Source of the DNA: an uncultured Akkermansia sp.
GTDB taxonomy: Bacteria; Verrucomicrobiota; Verrucomicrobiia; Verrucomicrobiales; Akkermansiaceae
Direction of reading: 5' to 3'
Assembly (NCBI GenBank): GCA_905200945.1
Contig: CAJKMG010000007.1
Coordinates: 41,611-105,610 of the forward strand
Length of the DNA: 64,000 bases
The notes beneath the pieces were generated by a model. The model saw only the letters and a program-made list of their open reading frames with translations, did not search any database and was not told the origin of the DNA. Shown piece after piece: positions 8,733 through 17,234 of the stretch (within the stretch, counting starts at the first letter, position 1; every line of letters begins with the position of its first letter). Made by a program: the position numbers and the translations under genes.

Positions 8733-9746
8733 TCATGGAAGGTGGAAACTGCGCCTGACCGTATCCCTTTTTAGTTTCAGCTCCCGCCATTCATGCGTCA
8801 GGGTGGAGGAAGCCACTACGCCTCCTCCGGCGCAGAGGGAGAGCTTCTGCCCCTGCCAGTACAGGGATCGGATGCCTACCAGGCAGAAAAAGTCTCCATT
8901 TTCCAGAAACCCGAACGGGGCGCCGAAACGAAGCGGACAGCGGAGACGTGAACGCCAGTTGTCCAGCTGGGCGAGCGTTTTCTCCGTGCGGGGCTGGGAA
9001 CCCAGGGCGGGGGTGGGGTGGAGCAGCCGTATCCAGTGGGCCGGAGTATGCTGTTCATCCGATTCCAGTATGAGGTAAGTAACAAAGTGGATCAGGGTGC
9101 CCAGGTTCAGCACGCTGCGTGCCGTTCTTGTGACGCTGCCGCAGGGGGACAGGCGGGAAAGAATGCTGCCCGCCACGATTTCATGTTCGCGGATTTCCTT
9201 GTCGTCGTTGATGAAAACCCCTTCATCCTCCGGGCGGGCCGTTCCTGCCAGGGCCATTGTCTCCAGGCGGCGGCCCTGCTGGTGGAACAGTGTTTCCGGA
9301 GTGATTCCGCAGAATCCTTCCCGTTCCGTCCACCAGGCGTAGGGATAATGGGACGGAGAGCTGCTGACGGCCCGCAGGATGAGTTCCCGGGGTGTGTGTT
9401 GGGGCTGCATTTCCCCGAACTGAGGCATCGCCGGAACGCTTTTCACCAATTGCCCGGTGGCGATTTGTTCCATCATTTCCGCAAAGACCTGCGCGTACGC
9501 ATCCGGAGAAGGTTCCATCCACCGGATTTCCGGAGCGGGCGGCAGAGGGCTTCCCTCCGTTGAAAGAGAAAGAAGGGCGGCCGGTATTTTCCATGGCCGC
9601 GGGTCGTCCAGACGGAATGTATCAATATAAAAGGCGGGACCGGAATCCGGTGGTTCCGCTGATTCCCGGAAAGGCCCCGTTCCGAGAAGAAGGCCGCGGG
9701 AAGGGTGCTTGATCAGGGCTCCGGAAGTCAGCGTTTTTATGTCCAT
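8733..9746 (-). CDS. menF: Chorismate-binding enzyme, probable isochorismate synthase
   Basis: The 337-residue protein is the chorismate-binding domain shared by isochorismate, anthranilate and salicylate synthases. Seen motifs are GITPETLF, MALAGTARP, EIREHEIV, LLHPTPALG and the C-terminal VGIRSL / CAGGGVVASS / EWRELKLK. The LHPTPALG form fits isochorismate synthase, the first step of classical menaquinone synthesis, which would suit the quinol-linked genes at 10076. It is shorter than E. coli MenF because the N-terminal domain is reduced. A TTG at 9752 gives two more residues; the ATG at 9746 is preferred. It converges on the GH31 gene. Confidence 0.72.
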   Translation of the reverse strand: MDIKTLTSGALIKHPSRGLLLGTGPFRESAEPPDSGPAFYIDTFRLDDPRPWKIPAALLSLSTEGSPLPPAPEIRWMEPSPDAYAQVFAEMMEQIATGQLVKSVPAMPQFGEMQPQHTPRELILRAVSSSPSHYPYAWWTEREGFCGITPETLFHQQGRRLETMALAGTARPEDEGVFINDDKEIREHEIVAGSILSRLSPCGSVTRTARSVLNLGTLIHFVTYLILESDEQHTPAHWIRLLHPTPALGSQPRTEKTLAQLDNWRSRLRCPLRFGAPFGFLENGDFFCLVGIRSLYWQGQKLSLCAGGGVVASSTLTHEWRELKLKRDTVRRSFHLP

Positions 9747-10075
9747 GCGCAATTCATGTTAAAATGTCGCCGCCGGGAATTCCAGCTATTTGAATGTTTG
9801 TGAAAGTGTGGATGAGACGGGGGTGACTGTTTTATGGGCGTCTCCGTTTTTCTGGGATGTCCCATGGATAGCATGGGCCTGAAAAAGAAGGGGGAAATCC
9901 TTCATCCCCGACGCCTTTTTCCCGTCTCTGAAGAAGCGGTCGGATGGCGTATCTTTCCTTGCCAGAAGCGGCCTCCCCTTCTGTTTCCTGAAGCCCGTGC
10001 GCCATGTCACGTGCGTTCCCCTTTTGAATTGACGGGGAAAAGCGCTCAAGTAAGCTTTAACAAGCTTGCGTCCCC
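9747..10075. other. Intergenic region upstream of respiratory operon, no gene seen
   Basis: These 329 bases separate the divergent isochorismate synthase-like gene and actC. Reading frames on both strands lack recognisable protein sequence. A TTGACG at about 10029-10034 with a weak -10-like TAAGCT is the only promoter-like element noticed near actC, and support is poor. The actA and actB genes expected before actC are not here in whole or recognisable part. Confidence 0.5.
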
Positions 10076-11422
10076 ATGCAGATGATGAACAGACCAGTAC
10101 CAGCAGTTCCCTCCGCCGATATTCCGGTAAAGGCCATGCTGGCAGAGGTGCGGAAGCCGCTGGGGCCCGTCTGGTGGAGCGTGTTTCTCGCCTGCGCATT
10201 GCTGGCGGTGTGGGGCATAGGGTGGAGTTCCTGGCGCATTGCCGCAGAGGGGGCAGGCGTGCTGGGGGTGAATAATAACGTAGTGTGGGGGCTGGACATT
10301 GTGCATTTTGTTTTCTGGATAGGCCTGGGGCATGCGGGCACCCTGATTTCCGCCGTCCTGCTGCTGACGCGCCAGTCATGGAGAAGCCCGATTGCGCGCG
10401 GGGCGGAACAGATGACCCTGTGCGCGGTCATCTGCGCCGCCGTTTTCCCTGTGGTTCACGTGGGGCGTGTCTGGATGGCGTGGATGGCTTCCCCCCTGCC
10501 GGAAGTGAGCGGAATTTGGCCGGATATGGCCTCTCCTTTGATGTGGGATGTCATGGCTGTCAGCACCTATTTTCTTCTTTCCCTGTTGTACTGGTATATC
10601 GGCCTGGTGCCGGATTTCGCGTTGCTGAGGGACTGCTGCAAGGGCCGTCTGAGGCGCCGGTACGGGTGGCTGGCGCTGGGCTGGCAGGGTACGGGGCGCC
10701 AATGGCGCGCCTATGAAAAGGCCAGCCTTCTTTTTGCGGTTATTCTGACTCCTCTCGTGGTATCCGTTCATTCCGTGGTGAGCTTCGATTTTTCCGTGAC
10801 TCAGGTGCCGGGGTGGCACCAGAGCATTTTCCCGCCCTATTTCGTAGGAGGGGCCATCCTCAGCGGCATGGCGATGGTTCAGTTGATTCTGCTGGGGGTG
10901 AGCCGTCTGATGGCCGGCAGCGGTGTTCGCCGGGCCGTTACTCCGGCCATTCTGGATTTAAGTTCCCGGTTTGTTCTGGCCCTGAGCCTGGTGATGGGGG
11001 CCATGTATTTGTGGGAGCATCTGGCCGCCATTCTGAATGGAGGCTCTCCGGAGCCGTTTCCGGGCAGAAATCCCGTGAATGCCGTGTTCATCATCGTCAT
11101 GGTTGCCGGGAATGTGGCGCTGCCCCAGTTGTTCTGGTTCCGCTCTCTGCGAACCAACCGCTGGGTGATTGCCGCCGTGGCTCTGGGCGTGCTTGCGGGC
11201 ATGTGGATGGAACGTTTCTGGATTGTCGTGAATTCCCTGAAAGCATCCCTGCTTGCCGCCAACATCGGAGATTATTTCCCAAGCGCGACGGATTTGGCCA
11301 TGATGGCCGGGAGCGTGGGGCTGTTTATGGCCCTGTATATGGCGCTGGTGCGTGTGGCTCCGTTTTTTTCCCTGTGCGACGTGCGGGAACAGCAATCCCT
11401 GAACAAGGAGGGCGGGGCATGA
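10076..11422 (+). CDS. actC: Alternative complex III subunit ActC (NrfD-like)
   Basis: ActC is the polytopic NrfD/PsrC-type subunit that binds quinol in alternative complex III, which passes electrons to cytochrome c. The 448-residue protein has about ten membrane helices. It contains the NNVVWGLDIVHFVFWIGLGHAG region typical of this family, VHSVVSFDFSVTQVPGWH, and a C-terminal SATDLAMMAGSVGLF helix. ATG codons at 10076, 10082 and 10085 are all possible starts; no Shine-Dalgarno decides. It opens a five-gene operon with 1-4 base overlaps. ActA (pentaheme) and ActB (iron-sulfur) normally precede it and are missing here. Confidence 0.85.
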   Translation: MQMMNRPVPAVPSADIPVKAMLAEVRKPLGPVWWSVFLACALLAVWGIGWSSWRIAAEGAGVLGVNNNVVWGLDIVHFVFWIGLGHAGTLISAVLLLTRQSWRSPIARGAEQMTLCAVICAAVFPVVHVGRVWMAWMASPLPEVSGIWPDMASPLMWDVMAVSTYFLLSLLYWYIGLVPDFALLRDCCKGRLRRRYGWLALGWQGTGRQWRAYEKASLLFAVILTPLVVSVHSVVSFDFSVTQVPGWHQSIFPPYFVGGAILSGMAMVQLILLGVSRLMAGSGVRRAVTPAILDLSSRFVLALSLVMGAMYLWEHLAAILNGGSPEPFPGRNPVNAVFIIVMVAGNVALPQLFWFRSLRTNRWVIAAVALGVLAGMWMERFWIVVNSLKASLLAANIGDYFPSATDLAMMAGSVGLFMALYMALVRVAPFFSLCDVREQQSLNKEGGA

Positions 11423-11979
11423 AAAAGGCCGTCATTTCCGGCTGGGTGCTTTCCTTCGGTTCGGAGAAGGCTCTTCTTCAGGCCGTCCGCGTGCTGGTGA
11501 AGGAGGAAAATTTGCGCTGGGAAGTTTGCGCGCCTTACCCCTGCGCCGCCGTCCGGCTTGCCAACAGATACGCCGGGAAGACCGTGGGCGCAGGCGTCCG
11601 GCGGTGGGCTGCGGCTGGCGGTATCTGCGGGTTTCTGGTCGTGGCCCTGTGGCTTTACTGGACGCAGTTCTGCGCGGATCCCCTTGTGGCCCAGGGCAGG
11701 GTGCAAGGCTGGGACAACTGGCCCGCATACGTTCCTCCCCTGTTTGAGGGAACTTTGCTGGGGGCAGGATTGCTGACCGCCGCCGGCTTCCTGAAGGGGG
11801 CTTTTCTTCCGCAGTGGAACGACTGGGCGTTTGAGTGTGATTTTTTCAGGACGGATGAGCACGGAAACGGTTACTTCATTCTGCTGGAAGGTGGATGTGA
11901 AGGCCATGCCGCCGCCCTGGTTGATGCCCTGAACCCGGATGCTCGCGAGCATGTTCATAGGAAAGGAGGCCGGCCATGA
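11419..11979 (+). CDS. actD: Alternative complex III subunit ActD (DUF3341)
   Basis: ActD is a small two-helix membrane subunit of alternative complex III. The 186-residue product starts at an ATG overlapping the actC stop by four bases (ATGA), which implies translational coupling. It has a cytosolic N-terminal domain of DUF3341 type, two helices (about 58-80 and 112-133) separated by a QGWDNWPAYVPPLFEGT loop, and a soluble C-terminal domain. The PAYVPPLFE element is characteristic of the family. The identification rests on this and on position between actC and a cytochrome gene. Confidence 0.78.
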   Translation: MKKAVISGWVLSFGSEKALLQAVRVLVKEENLRWEVCAPYPCAAVRLANRYAGKTVGAGVRRWAAAGGICGFLVVALWLYWTQFCADPLVAQGRVQGWDNWPAYVPPLFEGTLLGAGLLTAAGFLKGAFLPQWNDWAFECDFFRTDEHGNGYFILLEGGCEGHAAALVDALNPDAREHVHRKGGRP

Positions 11980-12638
11980 GAGGCGGTGTTATGGCAGCGG
12001 CTGCCCTGGTTCTGCTGGGGGCGCTCTGGTTTCTGGCGGGGGATGACGGTGGGAGAAATGCCGTTCCCCGTTTGTTTGACAATATGAATGATCGCCCTCT
12101 GGCGGATGCCCAGCAGGTGGGGATGCCTTCCGCCCCCGCAGGTCGGAAAACCCGCCTGACGCCACCCCATTCCGTGGCGCAGTCCCTGGGCATGGGCGGA
12201 ACTGTTCGGAAACGGGAGGGTGACCGGGATTCCTTTGCCGCGGAAGGTTCCTATTTTTCCTCCGGCCGCATGCAGGGCGGAGAAGAAGATTCCATGCCTC
12301 TGGAACTGGGCGGCATCTCCCGTAGCCGTGATGTGCAGGCGGAGGGGCGTGCGCTTTATCTGGCGCATTGCGCCGTTTGCCATGGAGAGGACGGAGGAGG
12401 ACGCGGCAGCATGGCCGCTTATGACACCTATCCGCAAATAGGCTCTTTCCGGGATGGAAAGTACGCTTCCTATTCCCCCGGAAAAATGTTCAGGAGCATT
12501 CGGTCGGGGCAGGGGAACATGCCCGCTTTCGGAAATATTCTCACGGCGCGGGAAATCTGGTGTCTGGTGGCGTTTATCCGCCATTTGCAAGCGCCGCCGG
12601 AAGAACCTGCCGTTAAACAGAAGGAACAACATCCATGA
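11976..12638 (+). CDS. actE: Alternative complex III cytochrome c subunit ActE
   Basis: This 220-residue membrane-anchored monoheme cytochrome c probably takes electrons within alternative complex III. An N-terminal helix (MAAAALVLLGALWFLAG) is followed by a Met/Pro-rich linker and a cytochrome domain. The heme site is CAVCHGEDGGG, and a Met in GNMPAFGN is a good axial ligand. Its start overlaps actD by four bases. The linker (DNMNDRPL, then PHSVAQ) resembles that of ActE proteins. Confidence 0.83.
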   Translation: MRGGVMAAAALVLLGALWFLAGDDGGRNAVPRLFDNMNDRPLADAQQVGMPSAPAGRKTRLTPPHSVAQSLGMGGTVRKREGDRDSFAAEGSYFSSGRMQGGEEDSMPLELGGISRSRDVQAEGRALYLAHCAVCHGEDGGGRGSMAAYDTYPQIGSFRDGKYASYSPGKMFRSIRSGQGNMPAFGNILTAREIWCLVAFIRHLQAPPEEPAVKQKEQHP

Positions 12639-13867
12639 ACAGCAATACATCTTCAACAGGCAGGAAACGCCGGGATCGTCCGGCATTCGGCTGGGCGGGG
12701 CGTCCTGCAGCCCTCACCATGTGGATCATTTCCGTTCTATTGTGGTGCGTGCTGATGCGCCAGTCTTTTACGGCCATGCCCTGGGACGACATGACGGTCG
12801 CCGGGGAAAGCCTGCAGGAATTAAGAAGGCCGTTCGCCGCTGCCGGAATGGCCACAGGCGTTCTCGGCTCCAGCCTCTGTCTGGGGTGCCTGTTCTGGCT
12901 TTGCCTGTCTTCACTGACGGGCTCCGGCTGGGGAATCTCACTGAGAAGGGTTCTGGCGGCGGGGTGCTGGGGGTTTTTACCCGGTGTTCTGGTATTGGCC
13001 GGAACAGTCGGCTGCCTGACTACCGTGATTTTTCCGGAAGCAGCCCGTTACTGGGGTGTTGCGGATGTTTCCTCTCCCGGAGTCCAGGCCTTTGGCGTTT
13101 TGGATTTGTCTGACTTCTCATGGTGGAACCCGGCGTGGCTGTACGTGCGCATGGGGAGCATTGCAGCGCTTTCCTGGAGCATGGCCCAGGTATGGGAAAC
13201 GCTGGTTGCGGGAAAAAATGTCTGGCAGCCTTCCTTCCGCCGGGGGGCTGCCGCCTTCTGCATGGTCGTGACGGTGATGATGCTGGGCCAGCTGGGGCTG
13301 GATATGCTGGGAGGGACGGGAAAGAGCATTCTTTCCATGTTCCCCGTATACATGATTGCATATGTTCTGCTGGCGTCTCTGGCATTCGCTGTGCTGTCCG
13401 CCGTGTTCCTGAGGAGGCTGGACGGAGGGAAGGAGCTGCCATGGCCCCGCCTGGGCGGCATGCTGACGGCCATGGTTCTGGTAAAAGCCTATATTGTGTA
13501 TTCGCAGTACATGATTACCTGGTACGCCTCCATGCCGGCTGAAATGTCCTTTTATGACGCCTCCGCTTCCTCCGGCTGGTCCGGGATGTTAGCCGCGGCT
13601 CTCGTTCTTCAGCTTCTGCTGCCTTTCCTTATTTTGCTATTCCCTGCGTTGAGACGCCGTCCATCCGCTCTGGGCGCCGTATGCGCCGGAGTGCTGTTTG
13701 GCTCCCTGCTGGAAGCGTGCTGGATGTTCGGCCCCGGCCTTGGGCTGGATCCGTCCGCGTGGAAGGCATGGCTTCCGTTCGCCCTGCTTCTGGTGGGGAT
13801 GGCCCTTATCTGCTGTTTTTCCTTCCTGGGGGCTCTGAGTGTCCGCAGGGTGTTTCCCGAACCATAA
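12635..13867 (+). CDS. actF: Alternative complex III membrane subunit ActF
   Basis: ActF is a second polytopic subunit, related to ActC, that forms a proton-path half of alternative complex III. The 410-residue protein has about ten helices. Typical signs are an AMPWDDMTVAGESL loop, FSWWNPAWLYVRMG and VKAYIVYSQYMITWYASMP, the last being a hallmark of the family. The start ATG overlaps actE by four bases. Its stop shares a base with the next start (TAATG at 13865-13869). Identification is by these motifs and by operon order. Confidence 0.8.
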   Translation: MNSNTSSTGRKRRDRPAFGWAGRPAALTMWIISVLLWCVLMRQSFTAMPWDDMTVAGESLQELRRPFAAAGMATGVLGSSLCLGCLFWLCLSSLTGSGWGISLRRVLAAGCWGFLPGVLVLAGTVGCLTTVIFPEAARYWGVADVSSPGVQAFGVLDLSDFSWWNPAWLYVRMGSIAALSWSMAQVWETLVAGKNVWQPSFRRGAAAFCMVVTVMMLGQLGLDMLGGTGKSILSMFPVYMIAYVLLASLAFAVLSAVFLRRLDGGKELPWPRLGGMLTAMVLVKAYIVYSQYMITWYASMPAEMSFYDASASSGWSGMLAAALVLQLLLPFLILLFPALRRRPSALGAVCAGVLFGSLLEACWMFGPGLGLDPSAWKAWLPFALLLVGMALICCFSFLGALSVRRVFPEP

Positions 13868-16191
13868 TGAACCGTACCGCCGCCGTTTTTTTTCTGTTTC
13901 TCCGCCGTCCGGGCGAGTATTTCCCCCTGTTCTGGCTGACCGGCGCTTTCGTGCCGGGCTTTCTGTGGTCGCTGGCGTACGCTTCCAGTCTGGTTGCGGA
14001 GGCTCCTTTGCCGTGGCCGGCCGGTCGCCTCATGTTCGCATTCTACGGCATGCTGGTGTACGGCTGGGCCCTCCCCGTTCTGTTTTCTTTTGCGGCGGGA
14101 AACAGGAGCCTGTGGATGAAACCCGCGGAATGGCTCTGGCATGCCTGCGTTGCGCTGGGGGTGGCGACCATTGCCGCAGGGAATGGGAGCGGCGTGCTCC
14201 TGATGCCTTTTGACTGGTGGGTCTGCCCGGTTTTTGCCTTCATTGCCGCAGGGGCGGCGTGCTTTGCATGGTTTCGGCCGTTTCCGTGGCCTGTACGGCT
14301 GTTGTTCAGTTCCTCCGCCGGGTGTGTGGCGGCGGCCCTTCTGTCGCTGGGATATACGCAGGCATTGTCCATGAATGGCCTGTTGGATGTTTCCACCCTG
14401 GGAGGAAGCCTGTCCTGCGGGCTGATGTTTGCCGCCCTGGGAGCGGCGGCGCTCCGCCTGGATATGGCGCAAGGGCGGACAGCCGGAATTCTCTCCGTCT
14501 GGATGGCCCTGGTGCTGGCTGCGGCGCCGGTGATTGGAGGGCTGGGGGGGCTTCTGGGGTTCCCCGTGCCGTGGAGGTTGGTGGAGGCCGGCGCCGTCTG
14601 GTTTTGGTGCGCCGTTCTTCCCTCCGTTCTGGCGGTAGCGCGTTTTTGGATAAAATCCGGTACGAAGACCGGAATATGGGTGAAGACCGGAGTTTCCCTG
14701 CTTGCCTTGCTGGCGGCATGGAACGTATTTGTTGTGGGCGCGCCGGAGCTGATGCAGTTTTCCCTGTCTGCGTGGCATGAACCGGAATTATGGATTCTGC
14801 TGGGGGCCGGAGTTTTGATGATGGCGGGGGGAAAGGCCCCCGGACGTTTCCCCGTGGCATGGCGGCTGTTGGGCGCAGGCGTTTGCGGTGTGCTTCTGGC
14901 GTATGCCGTGGGCGTGCTTGCCGCCCTGGATGTCCAGGCTTTTCCTGAGGCCCGTCGCGCGGAGCTGATGAGCGGCTGGGTGGGCATGACTGCCTGTGTC
15001 CACGCCGTTGCCATGGCTTTTTGCCTGGCGGGCAGCCTCTGCCTGTGGCGGCCAGCGGGAGCGGAAGACGGAGGCCGGGAGCCTTCCCCTCCGTTTTTGC
15101 GGCGTTTCTTCTTCATTTCAGCCGTAGCGGCGGCTTTGGCGCTGGCGACGGCTGCGGCCGTTTTTCTGCATGCTCCGCCTCCGGATTTCATGGAGGTCAG
15201 GAGACCCGTTCATGATGCGGAAGGTTCCGGCATTTATGCCGCGGAGGGGTGTGCCCTGTGCCATACCCAGATTATCCGGCGTTCCCTGTCCGGAAAAGAC
15301 TGGCAGACGGCTGTTGACCGCGGGACGGATCCGGATTTCCCCTACCGGGTCAGTGAACCGGAAGATATGGATGCCGAATTCAACAGGGAAGGAGCGCCGC
15401 AGGCAGGTATAGCGGCGGTTGGGCCGGATTTAAGCAATGCGGCGGAATATGCCGCGGGCAGGCTGGAATATGAGGATGCCGTTTCCGGCGGCACGCGCCG
15501 CGCCGCTCAGGTGCGGGAATGGCTGGCCCTGCATCTTTATCATCCGCGTGAACTTCAGTTCAAAAAGCCCTGGACGGTGTGTCCCTCCATGACCGGCTTT
15601 TTTGAGGAACGCCCCGTAGAAGGAAATGCTCCTTCCCCGGAGGCCCTCCCTGTCCGGATGGAACCGGGCAGGGAACTGGTCCCAACGGAGCGTGGGAAAC
15701 ATCTGCTGAACTACCTGGCTTCTCTCCGGAGGGTGGAGCCTTCCCAGAAACGCGGCCGTATTCATTCTTTCCCGGGGATGTCCCATATTCATCCGGATTA
15801 TGCCGCGCATCCTCCCGCCGTGGACATGGAACGCCTGAAAAAAGCGCGCGCCGCTGCCGTCATGGAAAAGGGGAAAGGCGTGTATCTCTCCAAATGCGCC
15901 ATTTGCCACGGCAGCGACGGCATGGGGGACAAGGTGACCTATCCACCCCTGGCCGGGTCCGAGTGGCTGAAGGAAAAGCCTGACGCGGAAATCGTCAGGA
16001 TCATCCTCCAGGGGCTGACCGGCCCCATCACGGTGAATGGAAAGGAATGGGATTCCACCATGCTGCCGCCTGGCATTACGAATTCCCGGGATCTGGCCAA
16101 TCTCCTCACATTCCTGCGCCGCCAGTTCGGCGGGGTGGAGAAGGCGGCCTATACGCCGGAGCAGGTGGACGCCATCCGCCGGAAGCTGTGA
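13867..16191 (+). CDS. Large membrane cytochrome c fusion with CcoO-like domain
   Basis: This 774-residue protein joins about 13 membrane helices (1-395) to two cytochrome c domains. The first heme site, CALCHTQIIRR at 462, has the C-x2-C-H-x-Q-(M/I)-I-R pattern of the CcoO subunit of cbb3 oxidase. The second is CAICHGSDGMG at 677, with Met in TMLPPG as likely ligand. The membrane half sits where a CcoN subunit would. It opens with a GRLMFAFYGMLVYGW helix but has only about three His and no copper-site motif, so it cannot be a functional oxidase core. It is translationally coupled to actF. An electron carrier or quinol-linked adaptor for complex III is my inference. An N-terminal extension from 13681 was rejected because it overlaps actF. 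Confidence 0.65.
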   Translation: MNRTAAVFFLFLRRPGEYFPLFWLTGAFVPGFLWSLAYASSLVAEAPLPWPAGRLMFAFYGMLVYGWALPVLFSFAAGNRSLWMKPAEWLWHACVALGVATIAAGNGSGVLLMPFDWWVCPVFAFIAAGAACFAWFRPFPWPVRLLFSSSAGCVAAALLSLGYTQALSMNGLLDVSTLGGSLSCGLMFAALGAAALRLDMAQGRTAGILSVWMALVLAAAPVIGGLGGLLGFPVPWRLVEAGAVWFWCAVLPSVLAVARFWIKSGTKTGIWVKTGVSLLALLAAWNVFVVGAPELMQFSLSAWHEPELWILLGAGVLMMAGGKAPGRFPVAWRLLGAGVCGVLLAYAVGVLAALDVQAFPEARRAELMSGWVGMTACVHAVAMAFCLAGSLCLWRPAGAEDGGREPSPPFLRRFFFISAVAAALALATAAAVFLHAPPPDFMEVRRPVHDAEGSGIYAAEGCALCHTQIIRRSLSGKDWQTAVDRGTDPDFPYRVSEPEDMDAEFNREGAPQAGIAAVGPDLSNAAEYAAGRLEYEDAVSGGTRRAAQVREWLALHLYHPRELQFKKPWTVCPSMTGFFEERPVEGNAPSPEALPVRMEPGRELVPTERGKHLLNYLASLRRVEPSQKRGRIHSFPGMSHIHPDYAAHPPAVDMERLKKARAAAVMEKGKGVYLSKCAICHGSDGMGDKVTYPPLAGSEWLKEKPDAEIVRIILQGLTGPITVNGKEWDSTMLPPGITNSRDLANLLTFLRRQFGGVEKAAYTPEQVDAIRRKL

Positions 16192-16202
16192 CGGGAGGGC
16201 CC

Positions 16203-16306
16203 CCGATTACAACGTTTCATGCTCCTGAACGGAAATGGCTGCAAATGCCATTCTATGATTTAAATGATAAGTCCGCACTTTCTGCGGACAGAAACGTTGT
16301 AATCGG
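16203..16306. repeat. 16-bp perfect inverted repeat at edge of decayed gene
   Basis: CCGATTACAACGTTTC at 16203-16218 is the exact reverse complement of GAAACGTTGTAATCGG at 16291-16306. The arms are 72 bases apart, and a second, 7-bp hairpin lies between them (GTCCGCA 16271-16277 / TGCGGAC 16283-16289). The right arm encodes RNVVIG of the remnant beta-roll gene; the left arm begins 12 bases after the respiratory operon ends. It could be a terminator-like fold, an inverted partial duplication, or a recombination scar. Confidence 0.7.
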
Positions 16307-16837
16307 AACAAATGCCAGTGCCGCCAATGGCACGGACAAAGTTGTGATAGGTTACCTCTTCCACCAAAGACAACCGGGGTACCGTTGTGGGTTCCTCGTC
16401 CGTGGGCACCAACTCCGCCGGAGTCGCCCTGGGGGGGGGATCATATTAAAGTAGGGAATTCCTGCGTTTCCGTAGGTTCCAGGTTCAATACGGACCACTG
16501 TTACATGGGGATAGTCCTGGGTTATCAGAGTAATACGTCCAATGAATCGGAGAAGCTCCATACGGCCACGGCTTATTCCTTCTGCGCGGGCATGGGTTCC
16601 CGGATCAAGGGGGGGCCTTCTGCATAGGCATCGGCAGGGGGATTTATGTGGAAGACGGCGGCTGCGGGCACAGCATCGTTCTTGCGGCTATGCCAAGTCG
16701 GAAGTGCCCAACGGCATCGTGATTTCCGGCGGCCACGCGACGGCCACCCGATGTGGTTCGTCAGTCCGGGCGTCATCAGCGGGGAGATGATGCTGGATAG
16801 GCAAGCCCTTTTAGATTTCTACAACTTCCTCTTTCGT
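16245..16837 (+). pseudogene. Frameshifted remnant of YadA-head/tail-fibre-like protein
   Basis: Across three frames the sequence reads as one protein of repeated VxIG-type turns: RNVVIGTNASAANG, then VVGSSSVGTNSAGVALGGG, then VGNSCVSVGSRFN and MGIVLGYQSNTSN, then CIGIGRGIYVEDGG, and finally MWFVSPGVISGEMMLDRQAL. Such repeats form the left-handed beta-roll of trimeric adhesin heads and some phage fibres. Frame changes are needed near 16350, at a G9 run (16431-16439), at a G7 run (16609-16615) and twice near 16680-16740, with in-frame stops between. The 5' end is missing. It is either decayed or affected by sequence error at homopolymers. Not expressed as read. Confidence 0.6.
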
Positions 16838-17095
16838 GATGGCATTGTAGGCCAGTGTTATCCCTCCAAAGCCGGAACAGGGGGCCGGAGGATTGTCCGG
16901 GGCAATGTCCTTTGCCAGCAAATCCAGCGGGTATAATTCCAGTTTGGTGCCGGGGGTGCTGAAAAATACCACGTCGGGATTGTCCCCGGTCTCGTCCGTT
17001 TTAAAACCAAGCTTGTCCCGGTAAAATTGCAGGGACTTTTTCATGTCTATGACTCCAAGGCAGATGACGGTTACTCTGTTCATGTTCTTCTTCAT
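16811..17095 (-). pseudogene. VOC/glyoxalase-fold protein, C-terminally truncated
   Basis: The 94-residue product begins MNRVTVICLGVIDMKKSLQF and continues with FYRDKLGFKTDE and KLELYP, the first beta-alpha-beta-beta-beta unit of vicinal oxygen chelate proteins. Full members have about 120-140 residues with a second metal-ligand unit. Here the frame stops soon after GGITLAYNAITKEEVVEI, where the second unit should start. The break falls exactly where the beta-roll remnant ends, so one rearrangement probably damaged both. Starts at 17095 and 17083 are equally plausible. A functional short form dimerising by itself cannot be ruled out. Confidence 0.6.
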
Positions 17096-17234
17096 GGAAT
17101 TGACGAATAGCCTGTTTTCTGTTTAATGTTTTGCGGCGCCTCCGCCAGGAAAATGTGTTTTTCCCGGTTTTGTTAACGTCTGGTTTTATGGTGAAAGAAA
17201 CAGAGCCGTCCGCTGGTAGTTAAGGAACCTTTTC

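Noticed and set aside
10813..11979. Long frame spanning the actC/actD boundary
   Set aside because: Its first part is out-of-frame actC; only the part from 11419 is a real gene (actD).
13681..13866. N-terminal extension of the cytochrome fusion gene
   Set aside because: It overlaps actF in another frame; the ATG at 13867 is coupled to the actF stop.
16047..16244. In-frame coding sequence leading into the beta-roll remnant
   Set aside because: It overlaps the end of the cytochrome fusion gene out of frame and is not beta-roll-like.
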